Positions 44,098 through 52,800 are shown, counted from the first letter of the stretch. The stretch is DNA of 64,000 nt from Pantoea sp. At-9b (GCF_000175935.2 NC_014837.1:1054001-1118000); one strand, 5' to 3'. Program-made: numbers and translations. The notes: generated by a model from the sequence alone, not told the origin.

Positions 44098-44655
44098 ATG
44101 AAACTCTGGCAAATCATTAGCGGTATGACGCTGGCTGTGGCGGTAGCAGGGTGCGCAGACCACAGCAAACCGGTGGCAACGCCCACCCTGGGTTCAGCTG
44201 TTGCCGGGCAGCAGGCGGCCATTGCGCAGCCGAATGTGAGTGGTTCCATTTATATTCGCCAGCGTATTGCCTTACCGCCGGATGCGGTACTGACGGTCAC
44301 GTTGTCGGATGCGTCAAAATCCGACGCGCCATCCCGTGTGCTGGCGCAGCATGTGGTGCGTACCGAGGGTAAACAGGCTCCGTTCCAGTTTGTGCTGCCT
44401 TTTAATCCGGCAGACATCCAGCCAAACGCGCGGATTCTGTTGAGTGCAGCGATTGCGATTGATGGTCGACTGGCGTTTATCACGGATACGGTGAAACCGG
44501 TGATCAATCAGGGTGGAACCAAGGTCGAGTTGTTACTGGTGCCGACCACCAATGTGGCGATGCCAACGCAGCCAGGTGCGGCAACCACCGTGCCGTCAAC
44601 CTCGCCGACGCAGGTGACACCGTCGTCTTCAGTGCCTGCTGCAACCAGTATGTAA
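44098..44655 (+). CDS. ybaY: YbaY-family lipoprotein
   Basis: A 185-residue glycoprotein/polysaccharide-metabolism-named lipoprotein of unknown function. A lipobox VAGC marks Cys19 for lipidation. The core (NVSGSIYIRQRIALPPDAVLT in outline: IRQRIALPPDAVL and PFNPADIQPNARILLSA) is a beta-rich YbaY domain. The last ~35 residues form a low-complexity Pro/Ser/Thr/Val tail. E. coli YbaY is 190 residues. AAGGAG precedes the ATG. It ends near the repeat at 44665. Confidence 0.93.
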   Translation: MKLWQIISGMTLAVAVAGCADHSKPVATPTLGSAVAGQQAAIAQPNVSGSIYIRQRIALPPDAVLTVTLSDASKSDAPSRVLAQHVVRTEGKQAPFQFVLPFNPADIQPNARILLSAAIAIDGRLAFITDTVKPVINQGGTKVELLLVPTTNVAMPTQPGAATTVPSTSPTQVTPSSSVPAATSM

Positions 44656-44664
44656 AATGCATCA

Positions 44665-44694
44665 CGTAGCGGCGCGATGGATTGCGGCGCTACG
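44665..44694 (+). repeat. CGTAGCGGCGC-type intergenic palindrome, copy 3
   Basis: Begins CGTAGCGGCGCGATG and ends GCGGCGCTACG, a stem with one internal mismatch. It separates the convergent ybaY and ybaZ and has the same core as the elements at 271 and 6061. Confidence 0.6.
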
Positions 44695-44709
44695 AATTTG
44701 TTGCTGGGA

Positions 44710-45024
44710 TCAATCCTGGTCCCAGCGATAGCGTGCCAGCTCTATTTCTCCGGCATCGCTGACTTCAATCCCTTCGGCTTCCAGCGCATCGCGCTGACGA
44801 AACAAATCGTCGCCCTGTAGCGAAATTCGACCATGGCGGTTCAGGACACGATGCCAGGGTAACTGGCTGCCGGGAGGTAAACGTTTCAGTACCCCGCCGA
44901 CCTGACGTGCCGCACGGGGTGAACCAGCCAGACGGGCGACATCACCATAGGTCATCACTTTACCGGGGGGAATGGCGGCAACAATCTGCCAGACGCGCTG
45001 CGGAAAGCTATCGTGTTCACTCAT
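44710..45024 (-). CDS. atl: Alkyltransferase-like protein Atl (YbaZ)
   Basis: A 104-residue protein of the alkyltransferase-like family, which binds O6-alkylguanine lesions and channels them to nucleotide excision repair. The alkyl-acceptor motif PCHR of true alkyltransferases is PWHR here (Trp57), so the protein cannot accept the alkyl group. The helix-turn-helix with the DNA-intercalating Arg lies in GDVARLAGSPRAARQVGGVL. The ATG at 45024 gives the usual MSEHDSFPQRVW start. Single gene, upstream of ffs on the other strand. Confidence 0.95.
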   Translation of the reverse strand: MSEHDSFPQRVWQIVAAIPPGKVMTYGDVARLAGSPRAARQVGGVLKRLPPGSQLPWHRVLNRHGRISLQGDDLFRQRDALEAEGIEVSDAGEIELARYRWDQD

Positions 45025-45125
45025 TGAGGTCGTCCTGAATAACCGCAAAGCGCAGACTTTACCATGAAGCTGGCAACGGATAACCGTCCGTTTGTTCAAG
45101 AAAACAACGGTCATCCGGGGTTTGC

Positions 45126-45154
45126 TTGCAATTGACGGGGGCTTACCTGATAAT
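45126..45154 (+). promoter_or_regulatory. Promoter of ffs
   Basis: TTGCAA at 45126-45131 and GATAAT at 45149-45154 are separated by 17 bp, followed by a GC-rich discriminator (GCCAGCGC) like those of stable-RNA promoters. Transcription would start near 45161, giving a 5' leader of about 25 nt that must be trimmed, as for E. coli 4.5S RNA. Confidence 0.7.
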
Positions 45155-45185
45155 GCCAGCGCTCTCGTAACGAGGGCTTGTCAAT

Positions 45186-45299
45186 GGAGGCCCTGTTGGT
45201 TCTCCCGCAATGCTAACTTGTGAACTCGGTCAGGTCCGGAAGGAAGCAGCCGCAGCAGGCGACGCGTGTGCCGGGATGTAGCTGGCAGGGCCTCCACCA
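45186..45299 (+). ncRNA. ffs: 4.5S RNA of the signal recognition particle
   Basis: About 114 nt that match E. coli 4.5S RNA in outline. The ends GGAGGCCCTG and CAGGGCCTCC pair to close the long hairpin, and the conserved domain IV, with GGTCAGGTCCGGAAGGAAGC in the tip, has the GGAA tetraloop and the asymmetric loop bound by Ffh. Together with Ffh it targets membrane proteins to FtsY and SecYEG. Exact ends are inferred from the paired terminal stem. Confidence 0.96.
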
Positions 45300-45423
45300 T
45301 TTCTGCCCCGTAAAAAATCCCTCTGATTCAATCAATAGCATGCTGCTGGCACTCCTTTGCCAGTGACAGGTCAATCCCTGCAAATCGGTTGCTGCAACAG
45401 GCCAGGCAAGAGAAGGGAAAAAC

Positions 45424-45642
45424 TTAGCGGACGAACTTCCAGACAGAACCGGGCACTTTATCGTAGAGCTTATTCATCGTCAGCTCTGCAAGGCGGTGAT
45501 CGGCAGCAGAGTAGAATACCGCTAACTCGTCATCGGACAATTCATACTTGTTTTTCTCAATCACCCGCTCAAGGGTATCGATTGAGCGACAGCGGCGCAG
45601 TCGCATCAAATAATCGGTTTTGGTTAAGGCTTGATTGCTCAT
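45424..45642 (-). CDS. hha: Haemolysin expression modulator Hha
   Basis: A 72-residue protein of the Hha/YmoA family that binds H-NS and helps silence horizontally acquired AT-rich genes; nearly identical to E. coli Hha ([40 protein letters not shown]). It follows tomB by 24 bp in the same operon; TomB is described as its antitoxin-like partner. The single Cys18 is the residue oxidised in the TomB-dependent mechanism proposed for E. coli. Confidence 0.97.
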   Translation of the reverse strand: MSNQALTKTDYLMRLRRCRSIDTLERVIEKNKYELSDDELAVFYSAADHRLAELTMNKLYDKVPGSVWKFVR

Positions 45643-45666
45643 AAATAAAGGGTTCTCACTCTGATG

Positions 45667-46044
45667 CTAAAAGGAATGGCTGGGTTGCTGTAGAAAAGCG
45701 CACTCTTCGGCAAACAGGTTAAATAAGCGTCGTGCTGAACGTTGCCAACGTTGAAGATCCTGAGTATTGATTCCGTAGCTGCTAAACAGCATAAAGGTAT
45801 CGTCAAGATATTCATCGATTTGCGTAATCAGTGCTGTATCTTCAACATGCTTAATTTTGTAATTCATCGTGAAAGACGCGATATGCTCAATCAAATCGTT
45901 GAGCTGTAAATTGCTTTCCGAGGTAGGATCATTAACCCAGCCATGATGACTGTCAGTTAAGGTTGCCATACTTTCGTCAAACAGGTTCTCACACAGAAAT
46001 TTAAGCTGGGCAATATCATGCCGTTTCGGTGAGTATTCGTCCAT
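45667..46044 (-). CDS. tomB: Hha toxicity modulator TomB
   Basis: A 125-residue acidic protein (formerly YbaJ) that counteracts Hha and affects conjugation and biofilm in E. coli. The first half (MDEYSPKRHDIAQLKFLCE, HGWVNDPTS) and DEYLDDTFMLFSSYGI are strongly conserved. The ATG at 46044 has an excellent ribosome-binding site (GGAGGGG 6 bp upstream); an ATG 24 bp further out does not. First gene of tomB-hha. Confidence 0.95.
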   Translation of the reverse strand: MDEYSPKRHDIAQLKFLCENLFDESMATLTDSHHGWVNDPTSESNLQLNDLIEHIASFTMNYKIKHVEDTALITQIDEYLDDTFMLFSSYGINTQDLQRWQRSARRLFNLFAEECAFLQQPSHSF

Positions 46045-46190
46045 CTTTTTCCCCTCCATAGCTAGCACAGTTACCGCAGCGCGGCGAGATTTGGAAAAGC
46101 GGCCAGGAAGCGATCACGAATAAAATGAATTCAGCGACTCCTTAAATATAATCCACATTCATTAGTTTTGCTCACCTCCATTACCAAATA

Positions 46191-46598
46191 TTACAATTCG
46201 TCGGCAGGAGAAGGGCGTGAATTGTCTATCACCTCAAACACCAGCGCACCCGGCTGGATATGAAACAGAACATCTTCCTGGCGTGTAAAGGTTTCATTTA
46301 AATCCTGACAGGGACTAAATAAATTCCACTGGAAATCGTAAAGCATTTTAAATCGATTATTAGCGATACTCTTGATGGAAATAATGTGAAAACTCTCGGG
46401 AACTAAACGCGCATTTTGTGAATACCATTGTAAATCACCCGCCAACGCTGAGGCTATTTTGAGAATATTCCCTTGTATTATTGCCTGCAACTTTGAACAG
46501 TCATCCTCATCGACAGCTATATCGCAATGAATAATGGCCTGCATCGTTAATCCGCTAAAAAGGTTGTTGTTTATATCATTGGGGTTTCTGGCAAACAT
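46191..46598 (-). CDS. Protein of unknown function, AT-rich gene
   Basis: A 135-residue protein I do not recognise. It is acidic, without signal peptide or membrane span, and looks like a single alpha/beta domain: QAIIHCDIAVDEDD near the start, SFHIISIKSIANNRFKMLYDF in the middle (given by SFHIISIKSI) and FHIQPGALVFEVID near the end. Codon use is richer in A/T than the flanking housekeeping genes, like hha-tomB next to it. Two starts are possible: ATG 46598 (TAAGG 10 bp upstream) and ATG 46544 (GCGGA 7 bp upstream). It lies upstream of tomB on the same strand and divergent from the metal importer operon, but nothing links it to zinc. Confidence 0.7.
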   Translation of the reverse strand: MFARNPNDINNNLFSGLTMQAIIHCDIAVDEDDCSKLQAIIQGNILKIASALAGDLQWYSQNARLVPESFHIISIKSIANNRFKMLYDFQWNLFSPCQDLNETFTRQEDVLFHIQPGALVFEVIDNSRPSPADEL

Positions 46599-46726
46599 TG
46601 CAAGCTTACCTTAAGCATAAATAGCTATTGTTGTGATGGATTGCATTGCGCGGAAGCGGAAGGGATCGCCGCTGTTTAACTTTTGAAACACTTTCCTCTG
46701 ACCAGACAACCAAAGAGTCTGATAGT

Positions 46727-46749
46727 GTATTGTTATGTTATAACATTTT
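46727..46749. promoter_or_regulatory. Zur box of the metal ABC importer operon
   Basis: TGTTAT-GTT-ATAACA at 46731-46745 is the palindromic core of the Zur consensus (TGTTATANTATAACA), with A/T-rich flanks as expected. It lies 13 bp upstream of the 34-codon small gene and overlaps a TATAAC -10-like element, so zinc-bound Zur should block transcription. Confidence 0.8.
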
Positions 46750-46761
46750 GGTTGTGTTTTT

Positions 46762-46866
46762 ATGAATCACAGTGGATTACTGTTGTCACTGGGCGGGCGC
46801 TTGCTGGTCGCGTTGTTGCTGGTGGCTTTGCTGGTGTTGGCGATCACCTGGGGCATGCAGAAATGA
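46762..46866 (+). CDS. 34-residue single-span membrane protein at the head of the importer operon
   Basis: An ATG at 46762 opens a 34-codon frame coding for a very hydrophobic peptide: a short polar start (MNHSG), a Leu/Val/Ala-rich span of about 22 residues (SLGGRLLVALLLVALLVLAI) and a short basic end. Its TGA overlaps the ATG of the ATPase gene (ATGATG), the arrangement of translationally coupled subunits. No obvious ribosome-binding site precedes it, but if transcription starts at the TATAAC box the leader would be only about 11 nt. It may be an accessory subunit of the importer, like KdpF or CydX in their complexes; this is inference. It could also be only a leader peptide. Confidence 0.55.
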   Translation: MNHSGLLLSLGGRLLVALLLVALLVLAITWGMQK

Positions 46867-47519
46867 TGCGTTTTCATCACCTGCAGGCCGGGTATCAGGG
46901 ACAACGGGTTACGCCAACCATTAATGGCGAACTGCCGTCCGGCAGCATGACAGCGCTGATTGGCGCGAATGGCAGCGGAAAATCCACGCTGCTGAAAACC
47001 ATCGCCGGTTTACTGACGCCGATTGCTGGTCGTTGCGATCTCGAGGTTTCCCGTAAGGAACTGGGTTGGTTGCCACAACGTACCGAGTTGGAGACGCGTT
47101 TTCCCATCACCGCTTATGAGTTGGTGGCGATGGGGTGCTGGCCGCGCTGTGGCTGGTTTGGCGCGATTAATCGTGCGTTGCGCAAAGAGATCGATGCGGC
47201 GCTGGATGCGGTACAAATGCGTGATTTTGCCGATGCGCAACCCGCCACCTTGTCGGGGGGGCAATTGCAGCGCGTGTTGTTCGCCCGCCTGATGCTGCAA
47301 CGCAGTAGATTGTGGCTGCTGGATGAACCCTTTAATGGCATCGACAGCCAAACCGTGACGCTATTGATGTCAATCCTGCAACAACAGCAACAGGCGGGTA
47401 CCACCTTGTTGGTGGTATTGCACGACCGTCCTTTAGTTGAGCGCTATTTTCAGGATGTCCTGTCACTGGATGAACCCACCTCCGCGCATGCTCCCTTGTT
47501 ACGGAGGGTGGCATCGTGA
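46866..47519 (+). CDS. Zinc/manganese-type ABC importer ATPase
   Basis: A 217-residue ATPase of the ZnuC/MntB/SitB group. Walker A is GANGSGKST, the Q-loop Gln is in LPQRTELE, the signature LSGGQLQR and Walker B LWLLDEPFNG. The ATG at 46866 (or the one 3 bp before) is used; a longer frame reading through the small gene in another phase is rejected. It overlaps the small gene upstream by one base and the permease gene by four bases. The Zur box upstream argues for zinc as the substrate rather than manganese. Confidence 0.88.
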   Translation: MRFHHLQAGYQGQRVTPTINGELPSGSMTALIGANGSGKSTLLKTIAGLLTPIAGRCDLEVSRKELGWLPQRTELETRFPITAYELVAMGCWPRCGWFGAINRALRKEIDAALDAVQMRDFADAQPATLSGGQLQRVLFARLMLQRSRLWLLDEPFNGIDSQTVTLLMSILQQQQQAGTTLLVVLHDRPLVERYFQDVLSLDEPTSAHAPLLRRVAS

Positions 47520-48355
47520 CCTTACTGCAACCTTTCATCGAATTCGGTTTTATGCGCCGTGCTCTGGTGGCCTGTGTCGCGCTGGCGCTGAGTGCTACCC
47601 CGCTGGGCGTTTTCCTCTCGCTGCGGCGTATGAGCCTGATTGGCGATGCGCTTTCTCATGCGGTGCTACCTGGCGCGGCGATTGGCTATCTCATCTCAGG
47701 TTTGTCGCTGGTGGCGATGGGGATCGGTGGGCTGATTGCGGGTCTGGCGGTGGCGTTGCTCTCCGGGGCCGTCAGCCGTTATACCCCGCTGAAAGAAGAT
47801 GCCAGCTTCGCCGGTTTTTATCTCGGTTCACTCGCGCTTGGCGTCACCCTGGTGTCACTGCGCGGCTCCAGCGTTGATTTGCTGCACGTGCTGTTTGGCT
47901 CGCTGCTGGCGGTGGATAACGCGGCGATTATGTTGGTCGGCGGCATTGCTGCCTTCACGTTGCTGATGCTGGCGATTATCTACCGTCCGCTGGTGATTGA
48001 CGCCTTCGATCCCGATTTCCTGCGTGCGCAGGGCAAATGGAGTGCGCCGCTGGTGCACGGCATTTTTCTCACTCTGGTGGTGCTCAACCTGGTGGCGGGT
48101 TTTCAGGTGCTGGGTACGTTGATGTCTGTGGGGTTAATGATGTTGCCCGCCGCCAGCGCCCGTTTCTGGAGTCGCCATCTCGCCTGCATGCTCGGCGTTG
48201 CCATGTTGCTGGCGGTGGTCGCGGCTCTGATTGGGCTGATGTTGTCGTGGCACTACTCACTGCCTGCCGGTCCGGCAGTGGTGTTGAGTGCTGCCGGGCT
48301 TTTTTTACTTTCTGTTTTGACAGGACCATGTGGCGGTTTACTGCGCCGCCGATAA
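47516..48355 (+). CDS. Zinc/manganese-type ABC importer permease
   Basis: A 279-residue ABC-3 family permease (ZnuB/MntC/SitC type) with about eight membrane helices. The family signature is seen in SLRRMSLIGDALSHAVLPGAA (in part: MSLIGDALSHAVLPG) and the cytoplasmic coupling region near DAFDPDFLRAQG. It starts with GTG whose last two bases are the start of the ATPase TGA stop (GTGA overlap); GGAGG precedes it. Works with the ATPase before it and the binding protein after it. Confidence 0.92.
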   Translation: MTLLQPFIEFGFMRRALVACVALALSATPLGVFLSLRRMSLIGDALSHAVLPGAAIGYLISGLSLVAMGIGGLIAGLAVALLSGAVSRYTPLKEDASFAGFYLGSLALGVTLVSLRGSSVDLLHVLFGSLLAVDNAAIMLVGGIAAFTLLMLAIIYRPLVIDAFDPDFLRAQGKWSAPLVHGIFLTLVVLNLVAGFQVLGTLMSVGLMMLPAASARFWSRHLACMLGVAMLLAVVAALIGLMLSWHYSLPAGPAVVLSAAGLFLLSVLTGPCGGLLRRR

Positions 48356-48377
48356 CGAAACCAATAAGGGGATATGT

Positions 48378-49256
48378 ATGAAGAAGTTACCGATTAGCCT
48401 GGCGTTGGGTGCCATGTTGATCAGCCCGCTGGCGCTGGCAAAAACCGTGGATGCGGTCGCCAGTTTTACCGTGCTGGCGGATATCGTGAAACAGGTTGGT
48501 GGTGATCACGTTAAGGTTAAATCACTGGTGGGGCCAAACGGCGATCCTCACACCTTCGAACCTACACCGCAAGATAGCCAGGCGCTGGCGCAGGCTGACG
48601 TGGTGTTCGTTAGCGGCCTCGGGCTGGAAGGCTGGATGGATCGACTGGTGAGCGCGTCGGGTTACAAAGGCACGCTGGTGGTAGCATCAACGGGCATCAA
48701 TACCCGTAAAATGGTGGACGATGGCAAAACCATTACCGATCCTCACGCGTGGAACAGCATGGCGAATGGCGTGATTTATGCCACCAACGTGATGAATGCG
48801 TTGATCAAAGCCGATCCGGAAGACGCCGCCGCCATTCGCCAGCAGGGCGAAAACTACATTCAGCAATTACAGAAACTCGACAGCTGGGCAAAAACGTCTT
48901 TTGCTGCCGTACCGCAGAGTAAACGTAAAGTTCTGACCAGCCATGATGCGTTTGGTTATTTTGGTCAGCGTTATGGCGTGGAATTCCTCGCCCCGGTTGG
49001 CTTCTCAACTGAAGCGGAAGCCAGCGCCAGCGATGTCGCCTCAATCATCAAACAGCTCAAGGCGGAGCACATCAATACCTACTTTATGGAGAATCAGACC
49101 GACCCGCGTCTGGTGAAGCAGATTGCCAGCGCAACCGGTGCCAAACCGGGTGGCGAGCTGTATCCGGAAGCGTTGTCGGAAGCCAATGGTCCGGCCGCCA
49201 GCTATGAAGCTGCATTCAAACACAACGTGAATGACATGCTGAAAAGTATGCAGTAA
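48378..49256 (+). CDS. Zinc/manganese-type periplasmic metal-binding protein
   Basis: A 292-residue cluster A-I solute-binding protein (ZnuA/MntA/SitA type) with a signal peptide ending at about ALAKT (residue 21-22). Candidate metal ligands are the His in GDPHTFEP, the His in DPHAW, the His or Glu near SHDAFGYF and the Asp in NQTDPRLV. It lacks the long His-rich loop of ZnuA, so sequence alone does not separate zinc from manganese; the Zur box favours zinc. The ATG at 48378 follows GGGG; 22 bp after the permease. Last gene of the operon. Confidence 0.9.
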   Translation: MKKLPISLALGAMLISPLALAKTVDAVASFTVLADIVKQVGGDHVKVKSLVGPNGDPHTFEPTPQDSQALAQADVVFVSGLGLEGWMDRLVSASGYKGTLVVASTGINTRKMVDDGKTITDPHAWNSMANGVIYATNVMNALIKADPEDAAAIRQQGENYIQQLQKLDSWAKTSFAAVPQSKRKVLTSHDAFGYFGQRYGVEFLAPVGFSTEAEASASDVASIIKQLKAEHINTYFMENQTDPRLVKQIASATGAKPGGELYPEALSEANGPAASYEAAFKHNVNDMLKSMQ

Positions 49257-49263
49257 TAAAAAA

Positions 49264-49283
49264 GGCCGGGTATCAACCCGGCC
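49264..49283 (-). terminator. Terminator between the importer operon and rpmJ2
   Basis: GGCCGGGT at 49264-49271 pairs with ACCCGGCC at 49276-49283. On the minus strand it is followed by TTTTTTATT, a good terminator for rpmE2-rpmJ2; on the plus strand the tail is weaker. Confidence 0.85.
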
Positions 49284-49300
49284 AATTATCACGACACATC

Positions 49301-49444
49301 CTAACGTTTTTTCTTCTTTCTTCCCTGTACCGCTTTAAAGCGCGGATTGGTTTTACAGATCACATAGATACGACCTTTACGACGCACGACTTTGCAATCT
49401 TTGTGACGGGTTTTCGCTGAACGCAATGAACTCAATACCTGCAT
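49301..49444 (-). CDS. rpmJ2: Zinc-independent 50S ribosomal protein L36 (type B)
   Basis: A 47-residue basic protein, the alternative L36 (E. coli YkgO) that replaces zinc-binding RpmJ during zinc starvation. It begins [17 protein letters not shown] and ends in a Lys/Arg-rich tail. Only two cysteines remain (17 and 30), not the full CCCH zinc site. GGAG lies 6 bp before the ATG. It is 11 bp downstream of rpmE2 in the Zur-controlled pair. Confidence 0.95.
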   Translation of the reverse strand: MQVLSSLRSAKTRHKDCKVVRRKGRIYVICKTNPRFKAVQGRKKKKR

Positions 49445-49455
49445 CTGGTGCTCCG

Positions 49456-49716
49456 TTATGCCTTGCTACGGCCGAGGAAACGCCCAAAACGCTGGTTGAA
49501 GCGTGCCGCGCTGCCTTCTTTGGCAAAATCTTTCTGTTTGCCGGTGTAGTACACATGCGATTTTGACGAGACGTCGAGCGTGACATACGGCAGCACTTCG
49601 CCTTCAAATTCGATGGTACGTTCCGTTTTAATGGTGGAACCGACTTTGAAATATTCATTCGCCGTGGTGTCGTGGAACACCACCGGACGGTAGAAAGGAT
49701 GGATATCAGGTTTCAT
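49456..49716 (-). CDS. rpmE2: Zinc-independent 50S ribosomal protein L31 (type B)
   Basis: An 86-residue type B L31 (E. coli YkgM) without the CxxC zinc pair of RpmE; it lets zinc be freed from ribosomes when zinc is scarce. Conserved parts are [15 protein letters not shown] and [10 protein letters not shown]. The ATG at 49716 is preferred to one 15 bp further out because it gives the family start and has GAGG about 10 bp upstream. First gene after the Zur box at 49732. Confidence 0.96.
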   Translation of the reverse strand: MKPDIHPFYRPVVFHDTTANEYFKVGSTIKTERTIEFEGEVLPYVTLDVSSKSHVYYTGKQKDFAKEGSAARFNQRFGRFLGRSKA

Positions 49717-49731
49717 AATTATGCGCCTCAT

Positions 49732-49754
49732 GTAATGTTATAATATAACAATAG
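49732..49754. promoter_or_regulatory. Zur box of rpmE2-rpmJ2
   Basis: TGTTATAATATAACA at 49736-49750 is a perfect match to the Zur core, located 19 bp upstream of the rpmE2 ATG, so the pair should be derepressed when zinc is low. Confidence 0.88.
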
Positions 49755-49794
49755 TATGAACCTGAGCGTACCACAATGCAACCACTGGCGGGAT

Positions 49795-49813
49795 GCAGCG
49801 GCGCTATTTATCG
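49795..49813 (+). repeat. Degenerate copy of the CGTAGCGGCGC repeat
   Basis: GCAGCGGCGCTATTTATCG resembles one arm of the intergenic element seen at 6061 and elsewhere. It lies in the short gap between rpmE2 and acrB. Confidence 0.35.
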
Positions 49814-49824
49814 TGAAGGAAAAA

Positions 49825-49848
49825 AAAAGGCCGCATCAGCGGCCTTTT
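49825..49848 (-). terminator. acrAB terminator
   Basis: AAAAGGCCGC at 49825-49834 pairs with GCGGCCTTTT at 49839-49848; on the minus strand it is followed by a run of T residues. It lies 16 bp after the acrB stop. Confidence 0.92.
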
Positions 49849-49863
49849 CAGGAAGGGAACATC

Positions 49864-52800
49864 TTAGTGGCTGTGGTTGACCGGATGGCCTTGTTCCAGT
49901 TCAGCTTTGTTCTTGCTGAAACGGCGGCGCACCACCACGAAGAACACCGGTACGAAGAAGATGGCCAGTGCGGTGGCGGTGACCATGCCGCCCATCACGC
50001 CAGTACCTACGGCGTTCTGTGCGCCAGAACCGGCACCGGTACTGATCGCCAGCGGCAGTACGCCGAGGATAAAGGCCAGTGAGGTCATCAGAATCGGGCG
50101 CAGACGCATACGGGATGCCTCAAGCGTTGATTCCACCAACCCTTTGCCTTCTTTCTCCATCAAATCCTTGGCGAATTCGACGATCAAGATGGCGTTCTTC
50201 GCCGACAGGCCGATGGTGGTGAGCAGACCCACCACGAAGTAGACGTCGTTACTCAAACCGCGCAGGGTAGTGAACAGCAACGCACCCACCACGCCGAGCG
50301 GAACCACCAGCATGACCGAGAACGGAATCGACCAGCTCTCATACAGTGCTGCCAGACACAGGAACACCACAATCAGCGAGATGGCGTACAGCGCCGGAGC
50401 CTGGTTACCGGACAGACGTTCCTGGTAGGACATCCCCGTCCAGTCGTAACCGATACCGGCTGGCAGTTTCGCCGCCAGCTGTTCCATCAGGTTCATGGCA
50501 TCACCGGAACTTTTGCCCGGAGCTGCCTGGCCGAGAATTTCCATCGACGGCAGGCCGTTATAACGTTCCAGACGTGGCGAACCGTACTGCCACTTCGCGC
50601 TGGAGAAGGCCGAGAAGGGCACCATCTCACCGGCGCTGTTACGCACATACCATTTGCTGACGTCATCAGGCAGCATACGTGAATCCGGCTGACCCATGAC
50701 GTACACCTTCTTCACGCGACCACGGTCGATAAAGTCGTTAACGTAGGAACCGCCCCATGCAGCGCCCAGCGTGGTATTGATGTCCGACAACGAGACACCC
50801 AACGCTGAGGCTTTTTCCTGATCGATAATCAGTTTGTACTGCGGGGTATCTTCCATCCCGTTAGGACGCACACCCACCAGGGTATCCGGGTGCTGTGCCA
50901 CCATACCAAACAACTGGTTACGTGCTTCGGTCAGCTTTTCATGCCCCAGGTTGCCCTGGTCAATCAGCTGGAAGTCGAAACCGGTGGCGTTACCCAGTTC
51001 GATAATCGCAGGCAGGTTGAACGGAATAACCATCGCATCTTTGATGGCTCCCAGCGCACGCATCGCACGACCGGCAATGGCGGGCACTTTCATGTCGGCA
51101 CTGCTACGCTCGTCCCACGGCTTGAGGCTGACGAAGGCGATACCGGTGTTCTGTCCACGACCGGCAAAGCCAAAGCCGTTAACGGTAAACACCGAGTTCA
51201 CGCTGTCTTTCTCTTTGGTCAGGAAGTAATCCGTCACCTGGTCGAGCACTTTCTGGGTACGTTCCTGGGTTGCACCGGCAGGCAACTGCGCCTGAGCCAG
51301 CAACAGCCCCTGATCCTCTTCCGGCAGGAACGAGGTCGGGAGACGCAGGAACAGATACGCCATGCCCACCACGATGATCAGATAAAGCACCAGATAACGC
51401 CCCGTGCTGCGCACGATATGGCCGACGCTGTCCACGTAGTGATGGGTGCTCTTATCAAACAGGCGGTTAAACCAACCGAAGAACCCGGTGGTTTTGCCGT
51501 GGCTGCCTTTCTCTACCGGTTTCAGCATGGTGGCACACAGCGCAGGCGTCAGAATCAACGCCACCAGCACTGACAGGGCCATCGCTGACACGATGGTGAT
51601 CGAGAACTGACGATAGATGACCCCGGTAGAACCGCCAAAGAAGGCCATCGGAATAAATACCGCCGAGAGCACCAGCGCAATACCGACCAACGCGCCCTGG
51701 ATCTGCTCCATCGAGCGTTTGGTTGCTTCCTTCGGTGGCAGGCCTTCCTCGGCCATCACACGCTCAACGTTTTCGACCACCACGATGGCGTCATCCACCA
51801 ACAGGCCGATGGCGAGCACCATCCCGAACATGGTGAGCGTGTTTATCGAGTAGCCACAAGCGGCAATGATCGCAAAGGTCCCGAGCAGGACCACCGGTAC
51901 TGCAATGGTCGGGATCAGCGTGGCGCGGAAGTTCTGCAGGAACAGATACATCACCAGGAACACCAGCACGATCGCTTCGAACAGGGTTTTCACCACTTCG
52001 AAGATGGAGATTTTTACGAACGGCGTGGTGTCATACGGATAAACCACTTTCAGGCCCGACGGGAAGAACGGTTGCAGCTTCGCCAGTTCGGTTTTTACCG
52101 CATCCGCCGTGTCCAGTGCGTTTGCACCGGTCGCCAGCTTGATACCGATACCGGAAGCCGGTTTACCGTTGTAACGGGCAATGATGTCGTAGCTTTCGCC
52201 ACCCAGTTCAATCTTCGCCACATCACGCAGGCGCACCTGCGAACCATCGGTGTTGACCTTCAGCAGAATATTGCCGAACTCTTCGGTCGAGGTCAGACGG
52301 GTCTGCGCGATGATCGAAGCGTTCAACTGCTGGCCCGGCACTGGCGGCGTACCGCCCAACTGACCGGCTGCGACCTGGGTGTTCTGCGTACCCAGTGCGC
52401 TGATCACATCCACCGGCGTGAGCTGGAAGTTATTGAGCTTGTGCGGATCAAGCCAGATACGCATAGCGTACTGCGCACCAAACACCTGCGTATCACCCAC
52501 CCCTGGGGTACGACTGATCGGGTCTTTGATGTTCGACGCGACGTAGTCCGAGATATCGTTCTGCGTCATGTTCGGGTCATCACTGACAAAACCGGCCACC
52601 ATCAGGAAGCTGCTGGAGGATTTTTTAACCTGAATCCCCTGCGACTGTACTTCCTGTGGCAGCAACGGCATCGCCAGTTGCAGTTTGTTCTGCACCTGAA
52701 CCTGAGCGATATCCGCATCGGTACCGGACTGGAAAGTCAGCGTCAGCGTCAGCGTACCGGACGAGTCACTGCTCGAGGACATATACATCAGTCCATCGAT

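Noticed and set aside
45346..45363. CTGGCA/TGCCAG hairpin after ffs considered as its terminator
   Set aside because: No T run and about 50 bp beyond the mature RNA end; function cannot be supported.
46683..46862. N-terminal extension of the importer ATPase by about 60 residues
   Set aside because: The extension crosses the Zur box and reads the small membrane gene in another frame; the ATPase family starts at MRFHHLQAGY.
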